Positions 11,498-22,794 of a DNA stretch of 64,000 nucleotides are shown piece by piece. The stretch's first letter is position 1. Each line of letters opens with the position of its first letter. Origin of the DNA: Corylus avellana (lineage: Eukaryota; Streptophyta; Magnoliopsida; Fagales; Betulaceae); the NCBI RefSeq assembly GCF_901000735.1, contig NC_081547.1:25598046-25662045 (forward strand). Direction: 5' to 3'. A program made the position numbers and the translations under genes. The notes under the pieces were generated by a model. The model saw nothing but the letters and a program-made list of their open reading frames with translations, searched no databases and was not told where the DNA came from.

Positions 11498-13894
11498 TTC
11501 TTCCAATTTTGTCATTGCAATTAAAACTTCTCATATATAGATGACACATGTTATTTTTATAGACCAGTTAAAAAAAAGTTACTCCAACTCCGTTTAGAAT
11601 AAAACTCTATCCCAAATTAGTGGCTCAATCATTCTCAAACTGACTATTAAATGTTGGTCAGCCACCCCCAATAACTTGTATTTTCTATTCTATGTACTGT
11701 CTTGATTTAGACGATTTATTTTAAATAAACAACTCAAATAAAATAAAAATTGTTGAATTTAGTACAATCCTTTACGTATATATTGCAATGGATCTCCGTT
11801 TATGCCACCCTTCTTGTTGTTATTAGGGACCCTTAAGATTTGAATTTTGTTTAATGTATTTATATTCATACAAAAAAGCTTTTGGTGCACCTGCTCCATT
11901 ATTCAAGTATCTATACATGTACTTGGAGTACAACAATACAAGAGAAAAATTGACTACTCCCACACAATTAAATTATGAAAGAAAAAAAAAAAAGATGATT
12001 TTTCAATATTTTACCTCCACCCATTATCTTGAATTTCCATTTAGAAAATTCCAAAATAACTTTTTTGTTTTTCTTGGTAAACAGAAAAATCCAAGCACTA
12101 ACCTTAGTGATTGGAAAAAATTTAAGCCACTCACATATGTGGTGGGCAATCACACGACCATTCTTTCAGCTGTTGCCTCAAAAGCTAGCATTATGAAAAT
12201 TTGTCCTATAACTGGACCGACCAAGGTCGTCTGCCGAATATTTTGGCTTTTCCAAAATAATCATAGCTTTTGTCAGATAACCTTTACTCATACTCTCTAT
12301 GTCATTGTCACACGACATAATTAATCCCTTAATCCAAAATTAGTCCGGTTGAATTAATCTCTTAATCTCATAATCTCTTAATCATGGCATATTGGCACAA
12401 CTTAACTAATGGGGTTAAGGAAAATGCTTACGATATTATAGCTTTAGATGGTATGATGTATATATATGCTTAAGGCGGCCCACGGCCCACTCAAGCACTC
12501 TACTATATAGAAAATAGTAATGTTAACGTGATAGCCTCAACCAGCATTTGAATTAGTCGTTGTAAAAAAGAAAAAGAAAAAATCAAAAGATTGGATGAGT
12601 CTGCATGCCGTATCAGCATTGTGAAATAATTATGAGATAAAAAATGAGAGAATATAAGACAATTTTAAGTTCGCCACGTATTACGCATCCTGTGACCATC
12701 TCAAAGGCATCCTAAAAATATGGTATTTTCATTCTCTTTTCCTAAGTTCTCTCCATTAAGTTCTCTCAAAATAAATTTATTGACTTAAGCATCAGAGTGT
12801 TTCTGATCCTTGGGATCATCAGTTTCTAGTCAATTTATCTCTATTATGCAGGAGCACCGTTCTTAGTCCAACCGTCCAGAAATTTTATTCAAATTTTATC
12901 ACAAACCCACATGATATTCCATATTTTATAAAAATTAATACTGCTATCGTCGGTTTGTAAACGTGATAACTGTAAATTGAATTTTTATATATCAGCTTAC
13001 ATTTTAATAGTTTACATGATAAATTTCACATTAATTTGTGGTAAAAGCTAACAAGTTAGCACTCTTTGCCTAACCAATCAAAATTTTTCATTAATACCAA
13101 ATATCCAATTCCAATAAATCACAAACTTCAATACTCCTCTTATTCTAGAAATAGCACACGACCAAATACTGTCCCAACCAAAAAGTCGGAAACACAGATA
13201 ACAAACCTGTGAAGAGAGTCTTGGTGTTGACCGATGACCATGGTGAACTAAACCTGACCATGTGTTAGTTCACCCTGGTTAGGCCTAAGAGTTTGGCCCT
13301 TGGACGACACAAACATATATGACCATGGTTTGTGTATACGGTTAAGGTTTCCACATGACACTCGTGATATTTTGACCATATCGCGATTCCTATGCAAAAT
13401 CTTTCTACATGATTTTATTATATTAATTAATACTATTATTAGTTACCCTAAGTAAATTCTTTTTTTTTTTTTTTTTTGTTAATTATTTGGATGCTTCTTT
13501 TGTGGTTCCAAGGAGATTTTAACCTCCACTTGCTTTGTGTCGCGTGGAAGACACACTACTTTTGTGTTTCTAATTATTATTATTATTTTTTATTTCTTTT
13601 AATACTATAGACTTGGTTATTAAAAATATTTTTTCTAATCGAGTTTAAATTAAAGAAAATTGATTTAATTCAATCTAATGACGTGTTTTAAGGACAGCTA
13701 CAAAGTAATATTATTTACTAGTCTATTATTAAGTTCTTGAAATTAACTTTTAGATAATTATAAGAGAATATATGAAAATCTTGTAAATAACATTTTTCTG
13801 TAAGGTAATAACAAATGGGAATTTGTTGCAATTTTATCCGGCAGAAAAATTGGAGAATTAGGTATTAGCCCAATAGAATGGTAAAATTAGAAAC
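11498..13894. other. Intergenic DNA, no supported gene
   Basis: AT-rich. The 156-codon plus-strand frame at 11854-12324 is lysine- and asparagine-rich, contains an A run and shows no domain. Around 12955-13035 are TTTACAYGATAA-type words related to those near 2695-2800. A T run lies at about 13460-13477. Confidence 0.5.
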
Positions 13895-13995
13895 CGGAGT
13901 TAATTATATTTAAAGAGTATTTTTGTCTTTATATTTTTTTAGAAAACAAAAATATCCCTATATTATAATTATCTAGATATTATTTAGTTTAAACA
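13895..13995. repeat. Fold-back repeat family, single copy upstream of the auxin response factor gene
   Basis: The left arm, GTTAATTATATTTAAAGAGT followed by ATTTTTGTC, is mirrored by ACAAAAATATCCCTATATTA and TAATTATCTAGATATT. The arms correspond to those of 8097-8330 and 58203-58300. It lies about 350 bases upstream of the start of the probable 5' leader of the ARF gene. Confidence 0.55.
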
Positions 13996-14614
13996 AATGA
14001 AGAGGATTGATTTTAACACGCGCGTGAATCAAGAGTTACTTGCAGTAAATAACGAAGGGACCAAAAGTGCGTGTTCAGTGAGTCAGTGTTTAAGATCTGA
14101 AACAGAAGTCGAAAGTAGAAACAGAAGAAGCAGAGAGACAGAGACAGAAAAGTTAAAAAAAAAAAATTCACCTGAATGTTGGCAATTGGTCTAACTTGGA
14201 CTTTTCTGATCCCAAAAAACCCATAAAAAGAAAAAGAAAAAAAAAAGAAAAAAGAAAAAAAAGCGGACCTGTATGTGTCAGTATTTACTGTTTGTTCTCT
14301 TGCGTCAAATCTCCCACACAACACTCGTTCATTTTACAGAGTCTGTTCGGCAACGAAGAAGCTTCAGGTGGTTGCTTAAAATACACACTATTCTGTCTCT
14401 CACACACACACTCACAGTCCGACCACTTTTGTCACAATATATCTTTCTCAGTCTTTCCCAGAAAACTGTTTCTCTTGGTCTTTGATTTTCCGTGGAAGAC
14501 AGGAGTGTGCAGGAGTGTGTTTTCTGGTGGTAGTTCGTGCACGGAAGCTCAAGTACTGTGTATTTGTGAACCCTTTTTTGGTCTTGGGAATTTTCCTGTT
14601 TCGTGGATTAGAAG

Positions 14615-14825
14615 GTAAAAAACGAGTCTTTCTCTTCTATGTCTTCAACGTTTTCTTATAAAAGGTGTTCTTTCTGATGGAAAAAAGTTTGAATATTTGC
14701 TTGTGTTCTTTTGGTTTTGTTTAAAGAACGTATAAAGAAAATCACCCCCAAGTCTTCAGTTGTTTGTTTCATACCGATTTAAAATCGGAATTCATCTTGC
14801 TAAAATTTTCTTAATTTGTTTTCAG
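14615..14825 (+). other. Probable intron in the 5' untranslated leader of the ARF gene
   Basis: A donor (GAAG|GTAAAAAA) after a pyrimidine-rich leader and an acceptor (TTTTCAG|CAGCG) delimit a T-rich 211-base stretch ending 28 bases before the chosen start codon. The acceptor is a tandem CAGCAG, so splicing three bases later is also possible. The leader before it (about 14330-14614) has CT- and CA-rich tracts. No transcript evidence is available here. Confidence 0.5.
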
Positions 14826-14853
14826 CAGCGAAGTAAGGATTTTGAATTCCACA

Positions 14854-17536
14854 ATGATTACGGTGATGGATTCTTTGAAAGAATTGCCCATGAGGAACTC
14901 AGACAAGTGCCTGGATTCTCAGCTATGGCACGCCTGCGCTGGTGGGATGGTTCAAATGCCACCCATTAACTCAAAGATCTTCTACTTCCCTCAAGGCCAC
15001 ATCGAACATGCCGTCGGCGGGGACATAGACACTGGGAATTCTCGTATTGCCTCGTTCATTCTCTGCAGGGTCTCTGCTATAAAATACATGGCAGACCCTG
15101 AAACGGATGAGGTTTTTTCCAAAATAAAGTTGATACCTTTGAGAGAAAATGAATGGGATTTTGACGGTGATGGTTTTGTAGGAAATAGTGGGATTGAAGG
15201 GCAAGAGAAACCGGTTTCTTTTGCTAAGACACTGACACAATCTGATGCAAACAATGGTGGCGGTTTCTCTGTTCCTCGTTATTGCGCGGAGACTATCTTT
15301 CCGCGCTTGGACTATAACGCGGAGCCTCCTGTTCAAACCATTTTAGCCAAGGATGTGCATGGTGGGATCTGGAAGTTTAGGCATATTTATAGAGGAACCC
15401 CTCGGCGTCACCTTTTGACAACAGGGTGGAGTAATTTTGTGAACCAGAAGAAGCTGGTTGCAGGGGACTCGATCGTGTTCTTGAGAGCGGAGAATGGGGA
15501 TCTCTGTGTTGGTATAAGGAGGGCTAAGAGGGGAATTGGTGGTGGAACTGAATACTTATCTGGGTGGAACCAAGAGGGTGCAAATTGTGGTAGGTTTTCT
15601 GGGTTTTTGAGGGAGGCCGGTGAGAATAAATTGATGGGAAGAAATTGTGGTGGGGAATTGAGGGGAAAAGTGAGGGGTGAATCTGTTGTGGAAGCTGTTA
15701 ATCTTGCTGCTAAAGGGCAGCCCTTTGAGGTTGTGTACCATCCCCGTGCAAGCACACCGGAGTTTTTTGTTAAGGCCTCTGCTGTGAGGGCTGCAATGCA
15801 AATTCAGTGGTCCTCTGGGATGAGGTTTAAAATGCCTTTTGAAACTGAGGACTCTTCTAGGATAAGCTGGTTCATGGGAACCATATCTTCTGTTCAGGTT
15901 GCCGATCCTGTCCGTTGGCCGGATTCTCCATGGCGTCTTTTACAGGTCTGTCTTTACAAAATAGTAGTATCTCGATTATCCACAACAAAAGATTTTGTTA
16001 TATGGTTCTGTGAAAGTTTTATAATCAAGAAAGATTTTCCTCAAAAGCCAAAAGTGTGTTATCAATTGGACTGATAGAACAAGCACGAAAATTTGATGCT
16101 TTGCTTGAATTATGGTAATAACTAGTCGTTTTGGTTTTAATTACTTGTTTCAGATTCAATGCTTATTCTTTAGTGTTATTAAATTTTATTGGTAATTCTG
16201 AAAATTCTGTGCAAATGATCCCTCTAGATGATTCCTGAAATCTTGTACAATCGTTAGCACCGGATACAAATATGCGTTATATTTATTATAGATGCTAATT
16301 TGAACAGGGAAAATTCCTAATCCTGTAAAGTAGATAGACTTTTTAAATCATGATTGTTGTAAAAAACTCATGTATCAGTTGTTGTAGAGGTCCTGCATAA
16401 GGTGCCTTTTTGGCTTGAATCTGTTTTATTTGAATAAATCCGCATTTCTAACGAGTTCTTTGCAAAATGTCATCGTTTAGGTCGCATGGGATGAGCCAGA
16501 TTTGCTCCAAAATGTGAAGCGTGTTAGCCCGTGGTTGGTTGAAGTGGTATCAAACATACCAGTCATCCATCTCCCTCCATTCTCACCACCAAGAAAAAAG
16601 TTGCGGCTCCCACAGCACCCAGATTATTCTTTAATCAACCAATTTCAAATGCCATCTTTTTCCGGCAACCTCCTTAATTCCAGCAGCCTATGTGGTCTTT
16701 CAGGCAATATTCCTGCAGGCATACAGGGAGCCAGGCATGCTCAATTTGGAAAATCTCCAGAAGATCTCCACAACCACAAACTGCAGTCAAGTCTGTTTCC
16801 AATTGGTTTTAAGCAGCTTGATCCTGCTACTCCACCTTCTAAAGTCCCTCGTGGCAACTTCATGGACAGCAATGAGAAAAAAGAGGTATCTTGCTTGCTG
16901 ACAATGGGAAATTCCACCAAGAATTTGAAGGAAAACAATAAAGTAAAGATACCCCACATCGTATTGTTTGGTCAACTCATCCTGACTGAGCAGCAGATTT
17001 CTAAGAGCTGTTCTAGTGATACAGTTGGAAACAGTTCATCAGATGAGAGCCCTGAGAAGATGGAAAACTTCTCTGATGGCTCTGGTTCGGTGTTACATCC
17101 AAATGTTTCACTGGAAAATTCTTCGGATGGAGGATCTCCCTGTTACCGAGATCGCCGAAAAATTGACACTATAGAGACAGGTCATTGCAAGGTTTTCATG
17201 GAATCAGAGGATGTCGGTCGGACCCTAGACCTGTCTGTCCTTGGGTCATACGAGGAATTGTATGGAAAGCTGGCCAACATGTTTGGCATGGAGAATTCAC
17301 AGATGCTGAGCAACATGCTCTACCAAGATGCAGTGGGTGTTATTAAACACACTGGAGATGAAACCTTTAGGTATTAAAATCTGCTTGTTTAGTTTAGCAC
17401 TGGTGAGATTAAAACTGAGCCTTGTAGTTTCTAAATTCTTGAATTTTCTTTTAAATTCTTTTGCAGTGAATTTGTGAAGACAGCAAAGAGGCTAACCATT
17501 CTTACAGATTCCAGCAGTGACAACATTGGAAGGTAG
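14854..17536 (+). CDS. ARF16: Auxin response factor of the ARF10/ARF16 clade
   Basis: Three coding exons join in frame: 14854-15945, 16481-17370 and 17467-17536, giving 683 residues. The ATG at 14854 (MITVMDSLKE) was chosen because ARF16 proteins begin in a similar way. The order is: a short N-terminal dimerisation region (LDSQLWHACAGGMVQMPP), a B3 DNA-binding domain (about 123-225, with SVPRYCAETIFP and RRHLLTTGWSNFVNQKKL), the Auxin_resp domain (about 285-364, ending DSPWRLLQVAWDEPDLLQ), a variable serine-rich middle, and a C-terminal PB1-like segment (about 599-675, with DVGRTLDLSVLGSYEELYGKL). A miR160-complementary site lies in exon 2. Family knowledge: nuclear factors that bind TGTCTC-type auxin elements, mainly as repressors. 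Retention of the PB1 segment argues against ARF17. The choice between ARF10 and ARF16 is less certain. Confidence 0.95.
16717..16737 (+). promoter_or_regulatory. miR160 target site in ARF exon 2
   Basis: The 21 bases AGGCATACAGGGAGCCAGGC plus a final A are complementary to the conserved plant miR160 at all but one terminal position, where the usual target has T as its first base. The site encodes residues 444-450 (GIQGARH), the segment kept in ARF10, ARF16 and ARF17 proteins. By established knowledge miR160 directs cleavage of these transcripts near the middle of the site. Confidence 0.95.
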
Positions 17537-19904
17537 CGAACGAGCAGCATCCGCTTATTGTACAGTTGGTTTACAAAATTTGTTGTTTCGATTTTCACCT
17601 AACTGCTTTTGTATTGGAGAGTTGTCGGAGAATCCCACTTCATCCAATTTTGGAACATTGTAGCTCAAAGCTTGTTGCTTAATTAAAGTTCTTTCTAAGA
17701 AACAAGTTTTGTATTGGTTTGATGATGCCAAATTCTATTTTGCAAATTCTTGGTATTATCTTGTAGCTTCTTCTCTCAAAAGTCATAGAGATACATGCAA
17801 CAAAAAGAAAGCCCCTTTTTCCAGCAGATGGAACCAGGGGATGCTAAATGCTCTGACCATGAGTTAATCCTTTCTAAAGAGAGGGAGTTGTTGAGTATGT
17901 CTGCTTGAGATTGGAGATTGGAGTAACTTTTGCTTAAGAAGACATCAAAACATGTTGTGCTTTCTCCTCACTACACTACATTTAGGATACTTGTCTTCTG
18001 TTCTGTTGCTTGAGGAATTGTGAAAATTGTGTCAGCTGCTTCTGTGTATTGCAAAGGAAGTATTTAGTGGTAGTGTTTTCCACCCATGCTTGAGTGCAGA
18101 GAAATTGTTATACAGTTTTCCTTCCCTGGACGACAACCAAAAGGAACATGCTGGAAATTGTTTGTAAATGTCATAAATTTATAGGCTGTAGAATGGCAGA
18201 AAATGGAGCTCTGGAAGCAAATCTTCTCACTCATTGTAAATTCAAACTTAAGGCATGCTAGATTTTTAGTTACTTGTCACACTCAAGTATCAGACATGTT
18301 CTCTATGAACTGTTTCAATTTTTTGTTTTGTTTTGTGTTCATAGGCTGAGATTGAATCCCATTACAAAACAAAATTAGAAGAACCTGCTGTTAAGATCAT
18401 GACAAGTGTGGGTCAGTCGACCAATCCGGGGCTTGTCGGTATATTTTCACGAATCGAAACACTTTGCTAAAAGCAAAAAAACTCCGACATTACAATTCAC
18501 ATGACACCTATCACATTAAGGGTTTTATTTTTCTAACCCCCGAGAGTGTTTTCTTTAGGGTACACTTAAGCAGACAAAGATTCACAATCCAAGGAAATGC
18601 CTAGCCCTACTCTTTACTTTGACTTTGCTATTCAACATCACAGCCTGTGAGCAGAGAGAGACATTTCAAGAAACAACTTTGCAAATTAAGATGACAGACA
18701 AGACACACTCTCCATGCGTGGAAAAGGGATCAATAAAAGTAATGAAATGCGTCGTGTGCGATTAAAAAAAACAAAACAAAACATTGATGATTGTACAGAA
18801 GAGTAGCAAATCCCAAAGTAATTAAAAAGCATCAACGGCTAGGCCAAGGTCAACCATTGCCGCAATGTTAGAGGAAACCATTTTTTTACTAGTTTTCTAC
18901 GCAGGGAACGCGTTGAATTTGAGAACAGGCAGATTTCAATGGCTTGGATTTGTGTTACCAGCTCTAAACAAGTGTTATTTTATTGATCAAGATCCAAGAA
19001 TTCCATAGATGTTTTCATGGGTCAACCGAGAAATCAGGTTTCCAACATGAAAATTCGTGAACTCCAACCTGTTCTCCAATTTATTGTTTCTTTTATTTTT
19101 TTTTATTTTATTCATACTTCCGGTTCCGGATGACAAGGGAGAACCAGCTCATAACAAGGAACCCTAACAGACCAGTTATTTTACTTGTTTATTTTTAAGT
19201 CAACTCAAACAATTTGTCATACGTCATCGTGTTATGTAATTAATATTGTCTCTTGAAGATCTTGGTATGGAAGATAAATGGCCAAGGATAATGTGGACAT
19301 GAATGAGGACACAAAACTCAATTTGATTTTTCAAATAGGAGCATGTGTACTTGGTAGAGTGAAACGGCAGAGCTAGGGATGTCGGGAGGGGGCAAACGAC
19401 CCTCCTAGCCTACCTATAAATTTATCATCTTAAATATAATATTTAAGAGTTACCGTAGTTGTCCATCCTTAGAAAGAAAACGCTCATTCCCTTTTAACAA
19501 CCGACAAAAAATCGCCCTTACTTTGCTACTTTTTTTTTAATTTAATTTTATTGTCGGATCAAAATTCAATAATAATTTTAATACGAAAATGATATTTAGC
19601 ATTGCTCTTTTGTTAGATAAGAATGAAGTTTTTTCCGTGGCCCAAATCTTGAATGGGGTGTTTGTTGCAGCTGTTGGGCCTGATTACTTGACATAGGGGC
19701 CCATTGGAGTGCATCTAAATTGGTCCGTTGGGTATGTTTCCTAGGAATTCGACCTCCTCCCAACCTGGCCCTCTCAGAATATCTGCTTGTGCACGTCTCC
19801 AAAACAATATGTTTGACTGGTTGTGGACTCTCATCTCATGGACCCAGTTGGTTCAACGAGATTCCTCTCGACGAGTCCATGCTGGTAAAATCATAAATAG
19901 AACG
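17537..19904. other. ARF 3' untranslated region, then intergenic DNA
   Basis: The first few hundred bases after the stop probably form the 3' untranslated region (an AATTAAAG signal-like word lies near 17680). Beyond that no gene, domain or strong repeat was recognised. Short frames around 19596-19910 have no family resemblance. Confidence 0.5.
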
Positions 19905-20156
19905 GATTGAAATCTCCTCCAATTATTTAAAATTAGAGATTTTCATATTACAAAATTGCGACTCTTCATTTTAAATCCAATAGTCTATAAAATGTCAGCT
20001 GTTTTTGTATAACCGATACATTAAATTTTGATTTTAAGCTGACTTTCGTTTTACCGAGGTTTAAATGATTTTATAGACTATTTGATTTAAAATAAAGGGT
20101 CACGATTTCATAATATGAGAATCTCCAATTTTGAGTAATCGGATGAGATCTCAATC
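19905..20156. repeat. Palindromic MITE, about 252 bases
   Basis: The ends GATTGAAATCTCCTCCAATT and its mirror (ending GAGATCTCAATC) are inverted repeats. The inner arms (ACAAAATTGCGACTCTTCAT, then CCAATAGTCTATAAAAT, against ATTTTATAGACTATTTG, then GGGTCACGATTT) are also reverse complements over most of the length. The word TAGAAC lies just outside both ends and may be a short target-site duplication. There is no coding capacity. Confidence 0.75.
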
Positions 20157-20355
20157 TAGAACCAACCTTTCAATAGATTCAGAAAATTTTCCCATTGAAT
20201 AGAAATAAATAAATAATAGATTCAGAAAATTTCCCCATTGAATAAAAAATAAAAAATAAAAAATTAAATAATAGATTCAGAAAATATAAGTTTTTGTTAA
20301 GTAGATTCTTCTTTTTTATCCTTTTCTGTTTTCACGTGCTTGAATCCTGATAATT

Positions 20356-20447
20356 TTTTTTTGACATATCCGCACAAGAGGGGGATTCGAACTAGTAACC
20401 TCCGTTTCATTAGGCGTTGTTTCAACTGATTGAACTACCTCTTGAGA
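20356..20447 (-). mobile_element. Very short tRNA-derived SINE, copy 2
   Basis: Read on the minus strand it runs GAGGTAGTTCAATCAGTTG (A-box-like), then ACTAGTTCGAATCCCCCTC (B box), then a short tail TTGTGCGGATATGTC and an A run. The 13-base sequence AATCCTGATAATT is repeated exactly on both sides (20343-20355 and 20453-20465), which is a target-site duplication. Confidence 0.85.
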
Positions 20448-20861
20448 ATTTAAATCCTGATAATTGTATGAATTTAATTGATGTTTTCTCTCTCTCTCTA
20501 TATATTTCATTGATGATATACTCATGTTTTCATCTCATAATTTCTTTTCCTAATTCTTTTTCTGCTCCTTACCTTTTTTTTTTTTTTCCTCTCTAAATAA
20601 ACATTAATATTACTAGTGTAAGTTAGTTTCAGACATGCCAAACAAATATAGCACAAAGAATTGATGAAAGCTGTGATGAAATATTTTTTTTCTTAAAAAA
20701 AAATGCAATACATATTGGAGTATTCTTAATTGGCTTGGAGTTATATTTAAGGGTGAAGTAAAACAGAACACTTAGCACGTCGGCGTTGTGTGTATCACGA
20801 CCCTATATTTAATATGCCTCTTTCTTTGCTCTCCTAGGCCTAGCTACTGAGAGAGACTGAG

Positions 20862-20881
20862 GGAGAGAGAGAGAGAGAGCG
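20862..20881. repeat. (AG)n microsatellite
   Basis: A short GA-rich run of about ten units. Confidence 0.7.
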
Positions 20882-20939
20882 CAAAGTATTCCTTGAACAA
20901 TCATTGAAAGGTGTTGATATGGTTGATGTGTACTTAAAA

Positions 20940-21206
20940 AAAAAAAAAAAAGGAAAAACTTCAGAAAGCTCCCCTGAACTTCCAGCCATTTTGAAAAAAT
21001 TCTCCTGAATTTTCAAAACTCTCACTTAGGTCCCCTGAACTTTGGTTTTCCCTCACTTTGGGCCCTTTTAACATTAAACTACGTCGTTTGGGACGTTTTA
21101 TACCCGTTTTACCCTCAACCAAAACTACGTCGTTTTGGACTCTAAAACTACACCGTTTTGGGCTTCAAAACTACATCATCACCCAACCCAAAACAACGTT
21201 GTTTTG
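20940..21206. repeat. Repeat region with several copies of an AAAACTACGTCGTTTTGG-like motif
   Basis: After an A run and CCCCTGAACTT words, the palindrome-like motif AAACTACGTCGTTTNGG occurs about five times in variant forms (near 21075, 21120, 21145, 21168 and 21190). The region runs into an assembly gap, so its right extent is unknown. A related AAAACGACGTCGTTGG lies at 53877. Confidence 0.55.
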
Positions 21207-21283
21207 NNNNNNNNNNNNNNNNNNNNNNNNNNNNNNNNNNNNNNNNNNNNNNNNNNNNNNNNNNNNNNNNNNNNNNNNNNNNN
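21207..21283. other. Assembly gap (77 N)
   Basis: Undetermined bases lying between the motif repeat region and an A-rich, AAT-rich stretch. The reading frame across it is meaningless. Confidence 1.
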
Positions 21284-21319
21284 AAAAAAAAAATAATAAT
21301 AATAATAAAATAAAAAAAA

Positions 21320-21650
21320 TTAATTCTTTTTAGCCCTTGGGGGTGACCGGACCACCTCCAAGGGAAGCCACCCCTAGCTACAACTGGGGTGGCCAGCCAC
21401 CCCTTGCAGTTTTTGGATTTTTTTTTTTTTAGTTTTTTATTGTTTTAATTTGGGGTGGCCGGCCACCCCTTGTTTTTTGTTTTGTTTTTNNNNNNNNNNN
21501 NNNNNNNNNAAAAAATTAATTCTTTTTGGCTCTTGGGGGTGACCGGACCACCTCCAAGGGAAGCCACCCCTAGCTACAATTGGGGTGGCCAGCCACCCCT
21601 TGCAGTTTTTGGATTTTTTTTTTTTTCTTTTAGTTTTTTATTGTTGTTGT
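21320..21650. repeat. Two tandem copies of a unit of about 196 bases with GGTGGCC palindromes, split by a 20-N gap
   Basis: TTAATTCTTTTT, then GGGGGTGACCGGACCACCTC, then GGGGTGGCCAGCCACCCCTT and a T run occur at 21320-21432 and again at 21516-21628, with only a few differences. A GGGGTGGCCGGCCACCCC palindrome lies between them. The 20 N at 21490-21509 fall inside the repeat, suggesting that it collapsed or was hard to assemble. A looser relative (GGGGTGGCTCACCACC) lies near 8411. Confidence 0.75.
21490..21509. other. Assembly gap (20 N)
   Basis: Undetermined bases inside the tandem GC-rich repeat. Confidence 1.
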
Positions 21651-22353
21651 TGTTGTTATTTTTTTTTTTTATTTAAAAATAAAAGAAAATTTTAATAATA
21701 AATTAGTAAGAGTGTCTGCCACATCAGCTTTTTATGGTGAAAATGTGGAAAAATTATTGCATTCTAACATTTCCCGGCATATATTTGATATAGGATATAA
21801 ATTTTTCTATATTCTAAGTTGTAGAAATTTCTTCAATTCCGCCTTTAAAAGTGTCATGTGTCGTTTGAGTATGTAAAAAACATATTTTTTTAATAGCATT
21901 TGTTTCTTACATGCTTTTTTTAATAGTATTAATAATAATTTAAAAAAAAATGTATTTCTCACATGTTAAGGGACACATAACACTTTTTTAGAGATTTAAT
22001 TAAAAGAATTTTCCTACGACCCAATTTATAGGGAATTTCTATCATTTGATATAAGTTAGTTGATTGGATGTTGTGGATAAATGTGTTCTTTCTTATTGAA
22101 CATGACTTGGGCTAAGTGTCACTCATTATCATTAAAAAGTTAATGGAAAAGGAATACAAAGAGTTATTTGATAATTATATGGATTTGAGGGTTTGATTTG
22201 ATAATATACAATACACTTTTATTTCTGTTTATCTCATTATGTTGATGTTGTACAGTCTAGTAACACTTGAATTTTTGTTTAGAGACTTGACATGCTCAAT
22301 CTACCCCAATTAATCTTAATTAAACAAAAAAAAAAAAATCAAGGGTAGATTGA

Positions 22354-22535
22354 GAGTAATTCTAAAAATCTCTATTATGTCACTCTTGTATTCCTCAAAA
22401 AATGAGATGACTTTTAAAATTACTATTTGATCAAAATCTAATATTGATCGATCACAAATTCAATAGTGATTTTAAGAACCATATCATCATTGGAGAGACA
22501 TAAAAATAACACAAGAGAGACTTGTAGAATTACTC
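22354..22535. mobile_element. Mutator-type MITE with 9-base target-site duplication
   Basis: The terminal inverted repeats GAGTAATTCTA and TAGAATTACTC are perfect over 11 bases, and the arms continue imperfectly toward the centre. The flanks GTAGATTGA (22345-22353) and GTAAATTGA (22536-22544) match at eight of nine positions. A 9-base duplication is typical of Mutator-like transposons. The 182-base element has no coding capacity. Confidence 0.75.
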
Positions 22536-22562
22536 GTAAATTGAACATGCAACGCAAACTAA

Positions 22563-22794
22563 GAGCTTGTTTGTAATTGCGTTTGAGAAATAGAGTTTTT
22601 AAGTCAAAAAAAGCTTTTGGGCAAAAGTTTCATTTTTAAGCTTTTGTCAAAAATGCGTCTTGATAATTTTTAGGTTTTTTGCACCCTTAAAAACGCTTTT
22701 AAGTTTTTTTGCCAAATAAATTTTTTTCTTCAAACAGACTTTTTGAGTATTAAAAGCACTTTTAGGCCTCTCAAACGCAATCTTAAACATGCCC
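22563..22794. mobile_element. Harbinger/Tourist-type MITE with TAA target-site duplication
   Basis: The left end GAGCTTGTTTGTAATTGCGT is mirrored by the right end ACGCAATCTTAAACATGCCC, and both are followed inward by AAAAGC-rich arms. TAA flanks both ends (22560-22562 and 22795-22797). A GGGCNTGTTTG-like terminus with a three-base TWA duplication is typical of PIF/Harbinger MITEs. The element is 232 bases long and non-coding. Confidence 0.7.

Noticed and set aside
11854..12324. 156-codon plus-strand open frame
   Set aside because: Its composition follows the AT-rich sequence, it contains an A run, and no family is recognisable.
20356..20447. A functional tRNA gene
   Set aside because: Polymerase III box-like words are present, but no complete cloverleaf with a 7-base acceptor stem was found. 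The A tail and target-site duplication point to a SINE.
21320..21650. A CRISPR-like or satellite array
   Set aside because: There are only two units, no spacer pattern, and the setting is a plant nuclear genome. It is described as a tandem repeat instead.
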